DNA of 64,000 nucleotides from Callorhinus ursinus (lineage: Eukaryota > Chordata > Mammalia > Carnivora > Otariidae): positions 4,103,423-4,167,422 of the forward strand of contig NW_020312894.1 of NCBI RefSeq assembly GCF_003265705.1, given 5' to 3'. The position numbers were made by a program, and so were the translations under genes. Below, piece after piece: positions 45,276 to 57,755 of this stretch. The notes under the pieces are model-generated. The model made no database searches. It worked only from the letters and a program-made list of their open reading frames with translations, and was not told where the DNA came from. Positions within the stretch are counted from its first letter, which is position 1, and every line of letters starts with the position of its first letter.

Positions 45276-47149
45276 GACTTTGAGTTCATTCTTTCTGGGC
45301 AGAATTAGGTCTTTCAGCTTTTGTGTTTCTATAAGTCCTGGTCTCTACACCTATTTGTAGAATATATACACATCAAGAAATGTTTACAGAAATGCACTAC
45401 CCCGCCCTCCACCACACTGTGAATACCTCTAAGGGATGCAATCGTATTTCATTTGCTTGGTCCTACATCAGCATTTCCAGCACATCAAACATGTTTTAAA
45501 ATCATTGGAGTCAATGAATTTTACCAAAAAGAAGACTGCAGCTTGGAAGTGCTGAGTCCTCCCACAGCTGGGGAGAAGTAAGGAAGCCAGACTCAAACTC
45601 CAGAGTATTGATCCAGGCTCTCATCCTCGTCTTTGTATGTCGATACCCCAACATTCCAGCTTCTATGGTGTACGTATTTTTAAGAAATATAATGACTAAC
45701 ACAGATGGCAATTCCAGGTATCTACACAAAAATCTCTATCTTTGTAATATCTCCCAGAAGATAATGAATTCTTCCATCTCTCAGTGAGCTCAATCCTTTG
45801 TAATTATATAAAGAATTAAATTATTGGTTTATCTGAAAACATACTTTTCCCCGATGGTATCAATTCTCTAATTAGTCACAATCCTTTTAAAATAATCCTG
45901 GCATGGCGTGTGTAGGACAAAAGTAATTGTGAAATTCAAACATATCGTGGTTTCTCTAATTTCCATAGACTTGGTATGAGTCCTTCTCACTCAACAAAAA
46001 TCCATTTAACAGAATTCAGACGGGGGGAGTGGAGGAGTCAAGCCACTTGGTAGAACAGCCTTCCTTGGCCTGCGGGCGCCATGGAGAGTTGTGCTGCCAT
46101 CTTGAGCCCACCTCCGTGTCCCTGCTGCCCGTGCCAGTTTGAACGGCTCACTCCTGTCTCCGAATGAGTTCTGACTAAACGCCATCAACCATATGACAGG
46201 GTCTAACAAATATCAGCACTCTGCCAGGTTCAATAAACACCCTTTTCAGGGTAATGGTCCTTAATGAGGACACCAGCCATCAGTTAGGTTGGGAACACAC
46301 CGTAATTATTACTGGGCAAAGATGTCTGGAGAGAGAACTGCAAGTGTAAGGATTGGAACAATGTGGGGGATGGGAGCTTGTAAAAAAAAAAAATCACTCT
46401 AAACTTTGTGCTGGGGGAGAAAAACAATAACTCAAGTTTTAGGGATTATTTCCAAAACAATGTCAACAATTTATCTGGGGATCTAGGGGTTAAATAGCCA
46501 CTCATGTAATTCGTGCCAAATTTTATGTATCTATAATTAAGTCAACGAGAGAATCGAAAACTTGCTTGATGGAGCACTTGGCTAAATTGGATCTATTACA
46601 TGGAGCAAGGAACACCTTCCATCAAAATAATCCTTTAGGGTCTGCCATGAATGTCATAGGTGTTTCCGTCATAGCAGCTGAGACAGCCTTTGCCCCCAAG
46701 GAGCTCAATATATTACGACTGTGTTTGTGTATACCTCATCTCCCCAATTATAAGACTGAAAGCATTATATATCACCTTAAAGGTGCAGAAAAATGGTCTA
46801 CCCAAGCTCGGAGGAGAGCAAGAGTGCTTTTGGATGGGAGGGTTTGGAACAGTTCCTTGGAGGAGGTTACATTTCAGCTCATTTATTCATTTAATGCTAA
46901 TTTGTTGAGTGCACACTCTGTTCCAGTTGGCCCTGGAGATTCAGAGGCGGCTGAGACAGGGCCCCGCTCGGACAGTGACAACGTGGGGTGTGGGAGACTT
47001 AATACATAGGTCCTGAAGGGCGCTGAGGATTTTGACAGGTAAGTGAGGGTGGGGGAAGAGTGTTCTATAAATGGACACGGGCTGAGTGTAGGCCATGAGA
47101 ACAGCGTGGACATTCAGGAGATGTCAGTATGGAAAAAAGAATGTAACTG
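45276..47149. other. unique sequence, nothing firm
   Basis: AT-rich words TAATTATATAAAG and CTAATTAGTCAC near 45800-45880 suggest a possible conserved segment. No exon was supported; the 147-codon frame at 46566 has no recognisable domain. Confidence 0.4.
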
Positions 47150-47310
47150 TTACTGAGCACCTACTGTGTACCAAGCACTGCCTCAAACTTCACATATTTT
47201 ACCTCGTTAATGCTCCAATAGCCCTCTGAGCTAAGAACTATTTTCAGTACAATGTTATAGAGGCACAGACAGAAGCTTAGGGGACTTCATTCATGCAAAT
47301 TCATGGGACT
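47150..47310 (-). repeat. MIR-like SINE, antisense
   Basis: 'TTACTGAGCACCTACTGTGTACC', 'CACATATTTTACCTCGTTAATG', 'CCCTCTGAGCTAAGAACTATT' and 'TAGAGGCACAGACAG' follow the antisense MIR consensus for most of its length. Confidence 0.75.
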
Positions 47311-50300
47311 GGTAAGGGGTGGGTGGGGAATTCATTCCCTGGTTTTTTCCTTCTGCCTCTACCAATTGCCTAGAATGCAGAGTGTACAGAAGAGAGATGG
47401 GCAGCTAGGCTGAGAAGGATATGTGCTGGGCCATGGAGGTCCCTGTCACTCTGAGGTCCAGTCCAAACAGACGAGTGGCGTCTTCTGTAGAAAGACTAAT
47501 CAGGCCGCAAAGCAATGGGGATGGTTGAAGGGATGTTGGGAATGAGATGGATAAGGCCCCTGACTAGGGGCTACAGTTGGTTGGGGAAATTGGAAGGAAG
47601 GCAATGGATGTGGGGACACAGGGACCATATTCAGAGGACATTATGCCTGGAATCTCTTTTTTTCCAGGACAGTGAAATGGCCGCAAGGAAGAGGTGTGCT
47701 CTCCTTCCTCCCTTGACTTCCAATAGGTAGTTTTTAAAGCAACACAGCTGTGGGAGCTCCCAGAGCCCTGCTAGGTGCCCACACAAGTGCGAGCCCAGAA
47801 GCTTCAGACTTAACCATGAATCTCTGTCTCACTTCGGGTGTGCATTGGTGGAAGCTTGTGTACCATGGCCAGAAGGAGACTGCTTCTGGTTGAGAGCCTG
47901 GAACAGCCTGCCTCTGGAACCTGTTTCTAGAACTATGATTCTCTAACAGAATTCACTATGCTCCACTCCTGACCCTGTATCTGAATTATCCACAGTAAAA
48001 TATCAGGCTGGCTTCCCTCCGACTCCTTGCCTGTTCCTGGGCCTCCTTCCAACACGGTGCACGCTCAGGAGATGGCAACCCATTTTAATATTAATCAAAG
48101 CCAAGCATAATTAGGAAAATAAATCTGCTTCAAAAAATGTCATGTAATATATTCTAAACTCCAGTGAAAAATACAGACCAGTCCTGTGGATTTCAAGTGA
48201 AAAGGAAAAACAGAATTGTCGCCTACAGAATCAGCCCCATGTAGACTGCACAAACGCGCTCAGAAGAAACAGGCTTCATCTGGGCATGAGCCCTCACTCA
48301 GTACTTTGTGCAGACAAGAGTACAATAGTTTACTCCAAGTATTTTTGTCAACACAGACATTTTTAATCAGCATGAAGGTTAAGATAGTTTTGCAAAAGAA
48401 AACAAGAATCCTGGTGATCAGTTACCACAACCTTTACAATTTAGGTGACTACACAGTACAGAAGACAGTTGCAGGAGATGTCTCACTGTGACAATTTTCT
48501 GCTCCAAATCAGCAATGGCCATCTAGTTAAAGGTAATGAAAAGAGAGTCCCCTTTCTACCCACATGCTAATTTGACATTGAAATCAGCATGTTTCCTGGG
48601 AATGTGTGTCCATGTTACTGCAAACAGGGAATGTAGCCTTCTCAGAAAATCTTAGCAAGGTGCCTCACAAGAAATGGATTCTTGACAGAATGTTCCTGCC
48701 GATCTTATCAATGACTCTATGAAATCTTGAACATACCAGTTTTTTTTTTAAAGAAGCTATTTCCTACTGAAGACGTATCGATTGTTAACTTTTTCTTGTA
48801 CTTGAGATTCTGCAGATGATTTTAATTATAGTAACATCAGGAAATTAATTCTTTTCCATTCTTGCGCAGGAAGAATTCTCCTATTGGGTAAACCCTGCTA
48901 TTTCCCTTAATTATTTTTGACGTCACACTGATAATTATTATCTTTCCTGACATTAAAGAGCAAAACAAGTCTCTGCAAAAAAAAAAAAAAGAATTACAGA
49001 ATGTAAACAGAGATAGTATGTACATTATTGTGCTCGAAACGGCTAGAGGAATCAGATCGAGAAGGAAATGTTTAAGTACTTTACGGGAAAAAAGGTTTAA
49101 TTATCAAGATTTCTAAAAGAGAAGATGATGTGCTCAGTATGGCACCTAAAAGACGGAGATTGATTTCTTTCTGAAGCAGATATCCAGAACTAAACATCAG
49201 GAGCAATTAAAAATGGTGGTCTTTTGTAAATTACTCCCAGAAGAAATCTTGGAAATCTTTCATTTTAGTCATTTCGGTCCAGTGAACCATAAAGCCATTA
49301 TGAAGGAACAAAAATACTAGGGAGAAAATTGAAATACAACAGTAATTAACAATATGAATATATCAAAATAAAAATGAATTGGAAAGATAATGGTCATCAC
49401 ATATGCAACATAAAATGAAAACATTAAAATCTTCCCCAAATCAAATCTAAAGCTAAAAGGCACTCAAGGCAAACATAGATCAAACCAGGCGCTGTTTTCC
49501 AAGATTGAAACTGAAGGACTATTTATAGCATCTCTCAAAATGCACAATGAAGGTGTCTTCAAAGGTTTGTTTTCCTTATTTTCTAAAACGACTCCTAGTT
49601 TTTTCTAGAGTACTCTAACGCGCGTGTGGTTCATTTTCTATTTACTTTAGAATCATAGTTAATACCCCCCATCTTAGATTTTCACTTTTACTTCCATATG
49701 CTAAAGGCCAACAAAGAATAATACAGGAAAAGCATGGGGAATGTGCAGCTATCACAAACACAGATTTCCCTATGGGTTCTCTAATACTTTACAGACAAAT
49801 GTTAAAGATTTATTGCACATGAACATCAAACATGGTTTTACTACAGTTCTCATTTGGATCAAATTGACACATTTTACATTCATTTTAGCCTAATGAGATT
49901 CTTTCACTACACATTATATTCTGAGTGACCCCGTACATTAAATTTGTGGCATGGAACAAACCCATTGATATAACAAAGCCCCATTCTTACTGGTTTCTTA
50001 ATTTACAAAAGAGAGAAAACAGTTTAGCAAAATCATAAATCTTGAACAAATGAATGTATTAATCAGTACTCAACAGAGAATACAAATACTATGTAGATAA
50101 GCTGTGTTATGCATGAGGTTCATTTGCAGCATTGATAACTAAACTCTTCTAGACTTGGATTATAATCTGAATATTCAACAGTTCAGGCATATTTCATAAT
50201 TCAAATCGAGGGACTTAGTAAAGACAAGTTACAATCTTAACAAGGTTGGAAAATTAGATTTGCAATTCATTTTTAAATCATCGCTAACGGGCTGCTGCAA

Positions 50301-52000
50301 TTCAATATTTACCTTGGTGCACAATTACTTATTTTTAAAAAATCAGTGCTATAAAAGAGTCCTGTGTCTTAATCCTGATGGTAAGGACCGCGAGGGAAGT
50401 GTGTACGGTGACGGCAGCCGGAGTGCCTTTCCTCAGAGAGGGAGGAGGTGACCTTGAAAAGAGGTGAAAGGAAACTAGAAAATGTTAATTAAAATTATTA
50501 GCGCTGTTTGAGGTGCTTATCTTGTTTACTGCGAAGGTGTTGCTCCCTTCTGCGTAATTAGGGGTAATTTTACTTACTTTCAAGTCTGTAATTTTAAATA
50601 TCACAAAGTTTTATCTTCCAGCATGAAGTAATTCATTATTGGTTTGTATGTAACTGCTTGATGTTTTAATCAATATATGCAACTTCCAACAAGTGGGTGA
50701 TAATTTATCTAGAGGTTTCAGATATTTTTGAGAGTGGCATATTGCACATGGCACACAAATTGAAATCTTTTTGTTGTTAGAATTTCAACATTGTTCCTGG
50801 GTTTTTGATGTGGGGAGAGATTTTTACTTGATCTGTCTTTTTGTATTCCTTTAAATCCAAGATTTTGCAGGCCAGCAATATTGGCAAAATAAACTTCTCT
50901 GAATCTACTCTATCTGGAAATAAAAACTCTTCTGTCACTTAATCCAAGAAACACACACACAAAACACACCCAAAATATTTGTATACCCTACAAGAAATAA
51001 ACATCTTACAAAGTTATTGATGTATTGTAATCTACGTGGTCTATTTGGCTGTTGTTTCCAATGTGCAGATGCGGCCAAATTTCATATTAAAGTTAATTAT
51101 TGAAGGTCTCAATGTTCAGGAAATGCCCAGATGACATGACATAATGGAGACTTTTATGCATAATTATGACACTTTAGGAATAAATCTTTCTAATTTTTCC
51201 TGCAAAATCTTCCATTTTTTTAGAAGTTTTTATCAGTGGAAAGTAGAGAAATGTCTGTGCTTGATTTTTTTTTTTTTTGTCCTCTTAGGTGAACTGACAA
51301 AACGGAGGTTAATTATTTTGTAAAATACAGATTTGGTTAAGACACAATATTGCAACATGATTTTCGTTAAATTGCGAAAAGAAAGTGTTCGGTTTACGAT
51401 TAAAGGGCATCTTTTATTGATGATTATTCTTTAGCTCAGTGATTTGCCTGAAGAGTTAAATGGAAACCGTCCTTAGAAATACCAAGTGGCATTTTAAAGG
51501 TGTGTGATCTGTGTTCCTGAGAATATCATCCCACTTCTGTGTAGAAGTCATGACAGTGAAATTCAAAATTGAATATTCTAGAACACGTGAGAGTTTAACA
51601 TTCACCGATTCTACAGGGAATCAAGCTATTACTTCTCCAGGAGAAACAAGAACCGAAACGAGTTCATGCCCTCAGCCAGAGCCTGGTTTTGTGGATTATT
51701 CCCCAAGGATGCCAAATGGGTCCCTCATGGCCCCACGGAGTTAACGACCCTCATGGAGAACTTCCTGAACTTGGCAAAAACACTGTCTTAGATTAAGATC
51801 CCCAACTCTGTGTTCCCATCCCACTTGCTCAGTAATTAGTAGGCTCTGATCAACCCCATCAGCCCGATCAGAGAAGCCTTTCTTGCAAAGTGCTAATGAA
51901 GCAACTACAATTATTTAGCTAAGAGTGGGCGAGAAGCCCGACAGTGGGGACAGGCTTACTTGAGGCTTGCCCATCTCCTGGCGGGGCCCTTGCTCTGCCC
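47311..52000. other. repeat-poor AT-rich block
   Basis: Almost 4.7 kb in which I recognised no SINE, L1, L2 or LTR text, unlike the rest of the window. Frames are short. Homeodomain-like words cluster at 50485-50569. This fits a stretch where insertions are selected against, such as regulatory DNA, but that is inference. Confidence 0.5.
50485..50569. promoter_or_regulatory. cluster of TAATTA/TAATT homeodomain-like motifs
   Basis: TTAATTAAAATTATTAGCGC (50485-50504), GTAATTAGG (50554-50562) and GTAATTTTAC (50564-50573) lie within about 90 bp. TAATTA is the core site of many homeodomain factors and is also common by chance in AT-rich DNA. Confidence 0.25.
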
Positions 52001-52009
52001 TCCTGAGCT

Positions 52010-52480
52010 CTCCTTCCTCCCACTTTGTCTCCTTGAAGCTGTTGGTCTCTCTCAGGTTGCACCACAGTGGCTTCCTGTCTGGACCCCAGCTGCTGCCCCC
52101 CCACCGTCCACCCCCCAGTGGCAGAGAGATCCAACGCTTGCCATGTCAATGCTTAAAGCAATCCACGGCTCCCATCATACTTAAAGTAAAAGCAAACACC
52201 TCTTGGCCCATCCCTCCATCTTGCACTCCCAACAGTCCCCCATCTTACTTGTCTTCTTCCTGTTCCTCAAAGAGTCAAGCTGTCCCTGCTGCCCCTGTCC
52301 CTCGCCCCACAGAGCCCCAGACTTTTGCTAGACGTGCAGGCCCCAAGCGGAGGTCCCCGCACCATCCGAGCAGGGCTCTGGCAACCGGCCGATGGCTCAT
52401 TCCTGGCTTTATGGCCATCTCCACACTCAGATCCCTTGGGCACTTTGTTGATCCTGATCACAGATGAGCTGCTCTGTGCC
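52010..52480 (+). repeat. L2-like sequence, sense
   Basis: 'CTTAAAGCAATCCACGGCTCCC', 'ACTTAAAGTAAAAGCAAACACC' and pyrimidine-rich flanks match the part of L2 read CAATGGCTTCCC...AAAGTCCAAACTCC. The 166-codon frame across it is probably chance. Confidence 0.5.
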
Positions 52481-53499
52481 TCCGTGCCTTCTCCACCCAC
52501 CCAACCGCTCCCAAGGAAGGCCTGGCCTGGCCTGTTCTCCACTCCGTTCCTGACACCTGAAAATGCACGGAGGAAGAACTGAAAGCTGGCAGGATGTGAT
52601 GCCACAGTTCGGCACAGGCAAGGCCTCTGTGCTTGCCGCCCAGCCTGGGCCGTGGAGCTGGAGTCCTGGCTAGCTCAGCCTGTGCCTTTTAAAGAAATCA
52701 CCTTTCTTCCTGCTTCCAAAATCCATTCCTGTATCGGCCAGTGGGGCCCGTAAGCCTCTTGGCTTTCCTCAGTAGTTTCACCAGGAGACTTTGGAGGGAC
52801 TTTCCCAAGCCACAGCATCTGGGGTCCCTGAACCAGAAATGGTGGCATTGCACCAGGTGGGAGCCGGCACTTGTCCTAATGGTGGATGAGACTCCCTGTG
52901 GGACACCCCCAAGAGGAAGAATCATGGGGTGCTACACAGAACCAGGGCCTGCAGCCCTGCATGTGGTGGATAAGGGCAACACTGTGGGGAGGGCGTTGAA
53001 TGATTTGTGCAGGGGTGGGGAGGCTTGGTGCCATTGACGGGGCAGTTTCCCTGGCTTCGCAGATGGGGGGCTGTCATGGCTCAGTCCCAGCCCTGACCCA
53101 GGCCTTGCTCTAGACCCAGCGAGCTCATGCCAACCACAATGTATCCCTGCAGGTCTGTCTGGGGGCCATGGAACTCCACCTGAAGCTTTGCGGGATGTTG
53201 GCAGCTCCTTCTTCAACATGAGAAGTACCCCCTCTCACTCCCCTCTGAGGGAATGCTGTGTTGTGACGCAAGGTGGCGTCCGACTTGAATGCCAACTACC
53301 CTTTTCTGCTATTATTAGTCTCTTCCCCACTACCAAACATTGTCCTTGGGAAAATGTTCACTGTAAGAAAACTTTTGAAAAACCAATGATTGTGTTCTGT
53401 GAGTAAAGTGACCATTTGGAGAATAAGATTTCTGAAGACTCCAGCTTCTACTAGTAACAATAATATTGAGAATAAGCCTGAGAGTGATGGGAGCAATCA
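52481..53499. other. GC-rich unique sequence, nothing recognised
   Basis: Overlapping frames of under 115 codons on both strands and no identifiable repeat. Confidence 0.4.
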
Positions 53500-53640
53500 T
53501 AGTCACAAGAGCCCTGAGATCTTGCCCTCGTTTTATAGATACGTGCTCAGGCTGTGGGAGGTCAAGGAGCTTGTTCATGGCCGCGCTGCTGGAAGGTTCC
53601 AAGCTGGGACCTGAAGCCACATCTGTGTGACTGACTCCTC
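53500..53640 (-). repeat. MIR-like SINE fragment, antisense
   Basis: 'CTCGTTTTATAGATACG', 'AGGTCAAGGAGCTTGTTCATGG' and 'GCTGGGACCTGAAGCCA' follow the antisense MIR core in order. Confidence 0.55.
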
Positions 53641-54689
53641 CTTCCCGCCCTCCCACACAAGTGCCATCTTGTCAATTTAAGGCACAACACTAAAGGAAAT
53701 GTTCTTTAAAAAAAAAAAAACAAAAACCCTTAGGTTCTGGGGGCACTTTTCCTCTTTCCAGTTTTCTAAACCTTCTGTAGAAGGAATGCTTGGCAAGGTA
53801 ATGGCAGCAGATCGGACACAAGAAAGGCTGGCTAGCTTAAAACCAAGTTCATTTTTGAATCCGTGGTATGTTTGCTCAGAGCCAAAGGCCAAGGGGATTT
53901 ATAGGGTTGTTGGAAGTCTTTTCCCTGAGGAGTTAAAAAATATTCTGCAATAGCTAGTTTTTAATAAACTCTGAGATTGATTTGCTTCCAACGTGCTCCC
54001 TGCTTATCTTACTGGTTCACTGTGAAGAGTCCCCCGGGACTCAAGGAAGGTTGAAGAAGAGTGGATGGTGGGGGAGACAGAGGGGAGTTTCAGAGGGAGC
54101 TAGTGATGACCCGGACCTTACGCCACTAAGAACACTTGGAGAAGTAATACTTTCTGGCACATTATTCAACTTCCCTTTCTCTCACCCCTAATCCTCGCTG
54201 CTGCTGCCAACCACCACCACAATATTCTTCCAGAACAAAACAGAAGCAAGAAAACTGGCTTTCTCCTCATACCAGTGGTGAACTCTGTCAATGGGAAATT
54301 TCAAGAGTGATGGTGGCCTTCCAGATGACTGCCTTCCATCCAGGCGCCATCACTCAGTAAACAGCTCAGAAGCATCTTTGTGTGCAAAGAACAAGGCCCC
54401 TGGAAGGAGATTAGAAAGAATTGTGAACATTTCAGCTGGAAAGGAGCCTTGGCATCATCCATGGACAACCTTCTTGCTCTTCAGATGGAAAACAGAGTAG
54501 GGACTTATCCAGGGTCATAGGCCAAGATTCTGTTCCCTTTACAAATAGACACTGATTCTTTTCCTAAGACGTCTCATCATTTTGAACACTCTATTCCAGT
54601 GGCCCCGATGCACGTAGACCCAGCCTGTTTCCTCCATGGCACACCGGATTCTTAGGTCTACCTGCCAGCCCAGCTGGTCCCCAGCAGAA
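53641..54689. other. unique sequence, nothing recognised
   Basis: No repeat or coding signal was recognised. Confidence 0.4.
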
Positions 54690-55300
54690 GTCTCGAGACG
54701 TGCTTCCCTTCCTATAAAAACATTTCTCCTCTCTCACTCTACCCCATGGAGTAAATGCACCATCATTATTCTGTTGTTCAGGCCTAAAACTCAGAAGGCG
54801 TCTGGGTTTTGTTGCTTCAGTTCTACTGCCAGAACTTGTCCTGTGCCGCCTCTGTACGCATTGCCCCCTGTGCCACCATCAGCCTGATTCAAACCACCCC
54901 ATCCTTTCCAGAACTTCCAGAGGAGCCTCTGGAACACTCTCTGCCTCCACTCTTGCCCACCCCCCCCGACTGCCCATCCTGCATACATCCAGCATCCCAG
55001 AATGACCTTTCCCTAGCAATAAGCATATCACAGAAGCTCCAACCTAACACCCCCATGGACACACACCCCCAGTGGCTTTCCAAAGATGGCCAGCATGATG
55101 GGACTCCTACCAACCCCCTGACTTCCTCTGGAGCCACACCTCAGGGCTCACCTCACATGCTCTGGCTCAATGACTTCCTCTTTGTCCTTCACACACACGA
55201 CAAGTATGTTATTTTTAATCAACTCAAAGCATTCAGTTGTCATTTCTTGTGTGTTTCTTTTGCTCACAGAATTCCTCTCTAGACCTAGAGACGTATTCCT
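54690..55300 (+). repeat. L2-like sequence, sense
   Basis: Long C/T-rich run with 'GCATCCCAGAATGACC', 'CACCCCCAGTGGCTTTCC' and similar L2-like phrases. Family assignment is weak. It explains the 157-codon Pro/Ser-rich frame here. Confidence 0.4.
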
Positions 55301-55584
55301 TCCAGGGCTGGTTCTCTTCACATCCGTGGTGTCTCAGACCTAGGACAACTCCTCAGAGGGGGCCTTGCTGCCCATAATTCTCTAAAAGCATGCCCTCAGC
55401 CACGTGCCCTCTGCTTTTCTTCTTATCAAGATCTTATCAGAAACCAATGCGCCCGGATGTTAGTGCCATCAACCTACAAGAAGTGAAGGGTCTTGATTCC
55501 TTCACTGCACTATTAGCAGCCTGGCCCAGGGCCAGACTTCACAAATGGGTGTGAAATCAATACTAAAAACAATAAGGCACCCAA

Positions 55585-55700
55585 CAATGCGACGGTACTT
55601 AATGCTATGGAATTGTATCCTTAAAAATGGTTAAAGTGTGGAATTTTATGTGATATAGATCTTACTACAGTTTTTCAAAAATTAAAAAAAATAAAGAAAC
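55585..55700 (+). mobile_element. old L1 3' end fragment, sense
   Basis: 'GGTACTTAATGCTATGGAATTG', 'CTTAAAAATGGTTAAAGTG', 'TTTTATGTGATATAGATC' and an A-rich tail match the last part of an old L1 3' UTR. Confidence 0.75.
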
Positions 55701-56344
55701 AATTTGATTCATTCCTGGTGGTCTGCTCTGGAAAGGCTCAGAGAGAGAGTCAGCAGTTGGAAGGAGAAGTGGAGCCGTGGAGAGGGGCCTGGTCCACACA
55801 ACGGTGGAATTTGACACAAAGAACTTCAGCATCTGTTGCTAAGGAGATGGTGAACTCACAGCTGGGCTGTATCTGAAACAATAAAATATTTCCAACAGAA
55901 AAAGGCAAACAGACAGTAAAAGACTGTGTGTATTATATGAACACATATTCCATGTAGTCATTCAAACTTACATTTCAGACCATTTCAACACCACTGAAGA
56001 ATTTACAGTCGGTTTGCTCAGAAATGACCAGGATAGCTCGCGGAACAATAAGCTTTACCTTCGGGCGGCAGTGCACACGTGCTCTGTCCACACGACCACG
56101 CCGCCCTGTGCATCTTAGCAGAGCTAGCGAGGGAGAACAGGCATGGTGTGGTAAGGGATGCACAGCCTGCAGCTGAGGCCGAGGGACGGGAGGAAGGGAC
56201 CCATCTGCTCCTCGGATCCCCCCAGTATCACTCTGCCCCAAAGTTCCCATAGGTATCTTTGAACGGGGGGAGAGGGGAAGAAATCGAGAGCTTTTTATGG
56301 TACTTTACATTTGTTTTTCACATACTTAAGAAATTTCATGAGTT
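55701..56344. other. unique sequence, nothing recognised
   Basis: No feature was recognised up to the SINE. Confidence 0.4.
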
Positions 56345-56498
56345 GGGGTGCCTGGGTGGCTCAGTCGGTTAAGCGACCCACTCTTAATTTCAGCTCAGGT
56401 CATGATCTCAGGGTCCTGGGATCAAGCCCTACATGGGGCTCTGCACTCAGCGTGGAGTCTGCTTCTCCCTCTCCCTCTGCTCCTTCCCCTCGCTCGTG

Positions 56499-56529
<31 letters not shown>

Positions 56530-56550
56530 AAAGTCTAAAAAAAAAAAAAA
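56345..56550 (+). mobile_element. carnivoran tRNA-Lys-derived SINE, sense
   Basis: Starts GGGGTGCCTGGGTGGCTCAG. TGGCTCAGTCGG is a good A box; the B-box region GGGATCAAGCCC is degenerate. A (CT)n stretch (about 56502-56524) precedes the A-rich tail. TTCATGAGTT (56335-56344) and TTCAGGAGTT (56551-56560) form a one-mismatch target duplication. Confidence 0.96.
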
Positions 56551-57705
56551 TTCAGGAGTTGTACACATTGCATTTTCGAGGGAGTTCTGCACGGTCCCAG
56601 GGGACATGAGATTAGACCCAGCAGTTGGTCCCCGTACTAAGTAGCAAAGAGGAGGCTTTCTGAAGGAAAATGTTCCTGTTTACAGCAGACTAGAGATAAG
56701 CAGTTCCAGGTGATCGAGAAATCTGGAAAATTCATGAGTTTCATAAGAAGCACACTTCTGAGTCCTTCCCCTCAGGCCACATCCCTGAGCCTTTGGAGAC
56801 CGAGAGCTCCCTGGATTTGGAGCTTCCCGTCACAGAAGATTCTTTGCAAATTAGATTAAAATTGGGACATCTATTTAGATGTCTGGTAGAAATGTCTTAG
56901 GAATAAAACACTGTTTCAGTCACGTTTGAGCTCCAACTATTGTTGTGCCTGGCACCAGATATGCCTGAAAATTGTTCATATTTTCAGAAACTTTTGAAAA
57001 CCTCTAGAAAAAATTAAAAAGTCAACTTTGATGTGAATACAAAATCACAGCTCAGCCTATACTTAGGATACCCAACAAATGTCTTTTTGTCTTTCCTTTA
57101 AGTTGGCTTCTGAAATAATTGTTTAAATTTTTGAGATAGCGTTACCTTTCTTTTTCCTTTTTCTTATAACAAATTTCAGTTCTAAGGTGGGGGCTCGGGG
57201 GCTCTGACATTTCCTGCAGGTTCTTTGTCTTTGGGCTGTTTGAGGGAGGCGCAGCTGGGTGGTTTTCTTCCCCAGCTCTTGAAATACTAGTTGAAATGTG
57301 GGAGACTTTTGTGTGCAAATACAAACCAAGAACTCTGATTGTTTTCATTTAGCTTCCTACTGAGGGTGTGTTCCTTTCCCTCCCTGCTCAGTGTCAGAAA
57401 GACCTGGCTAATGAAGGGGCTTTTTATTTAGAAGAAGAGATTGTTGCCCAAGGGAAGGCAAGGGTTAAGAGCAAGGGGCAGCCGCGCTCATTTATGGCAT
57501 ATTTTCATGGGCTAAAACCGCCTCACACGATCTGTGACATTTGGCCACAATGGAGGGAATTTGGAGAGCGAGTGAGGTCAGGTGGGCGTCTTGGGAGAAA
57601 AACACAGAGAAATACTATAAAATATGTGCAGTTAGGCGGAAAAATCAGCATCTGCCAGCTTTTTGTTTTCTTTCTTGTTTTTTGGATTCACAGGAAATCG
57701 TGTGC

Positions 57706-57755
<50 letters not shown>

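Noticed and set aside
56345..56420. tRNA-like sequence with an A box
   Set aside because: This is the tRNA-derived head of a SINE with A-rich tail and target duplication, not a functional tRNA gene.
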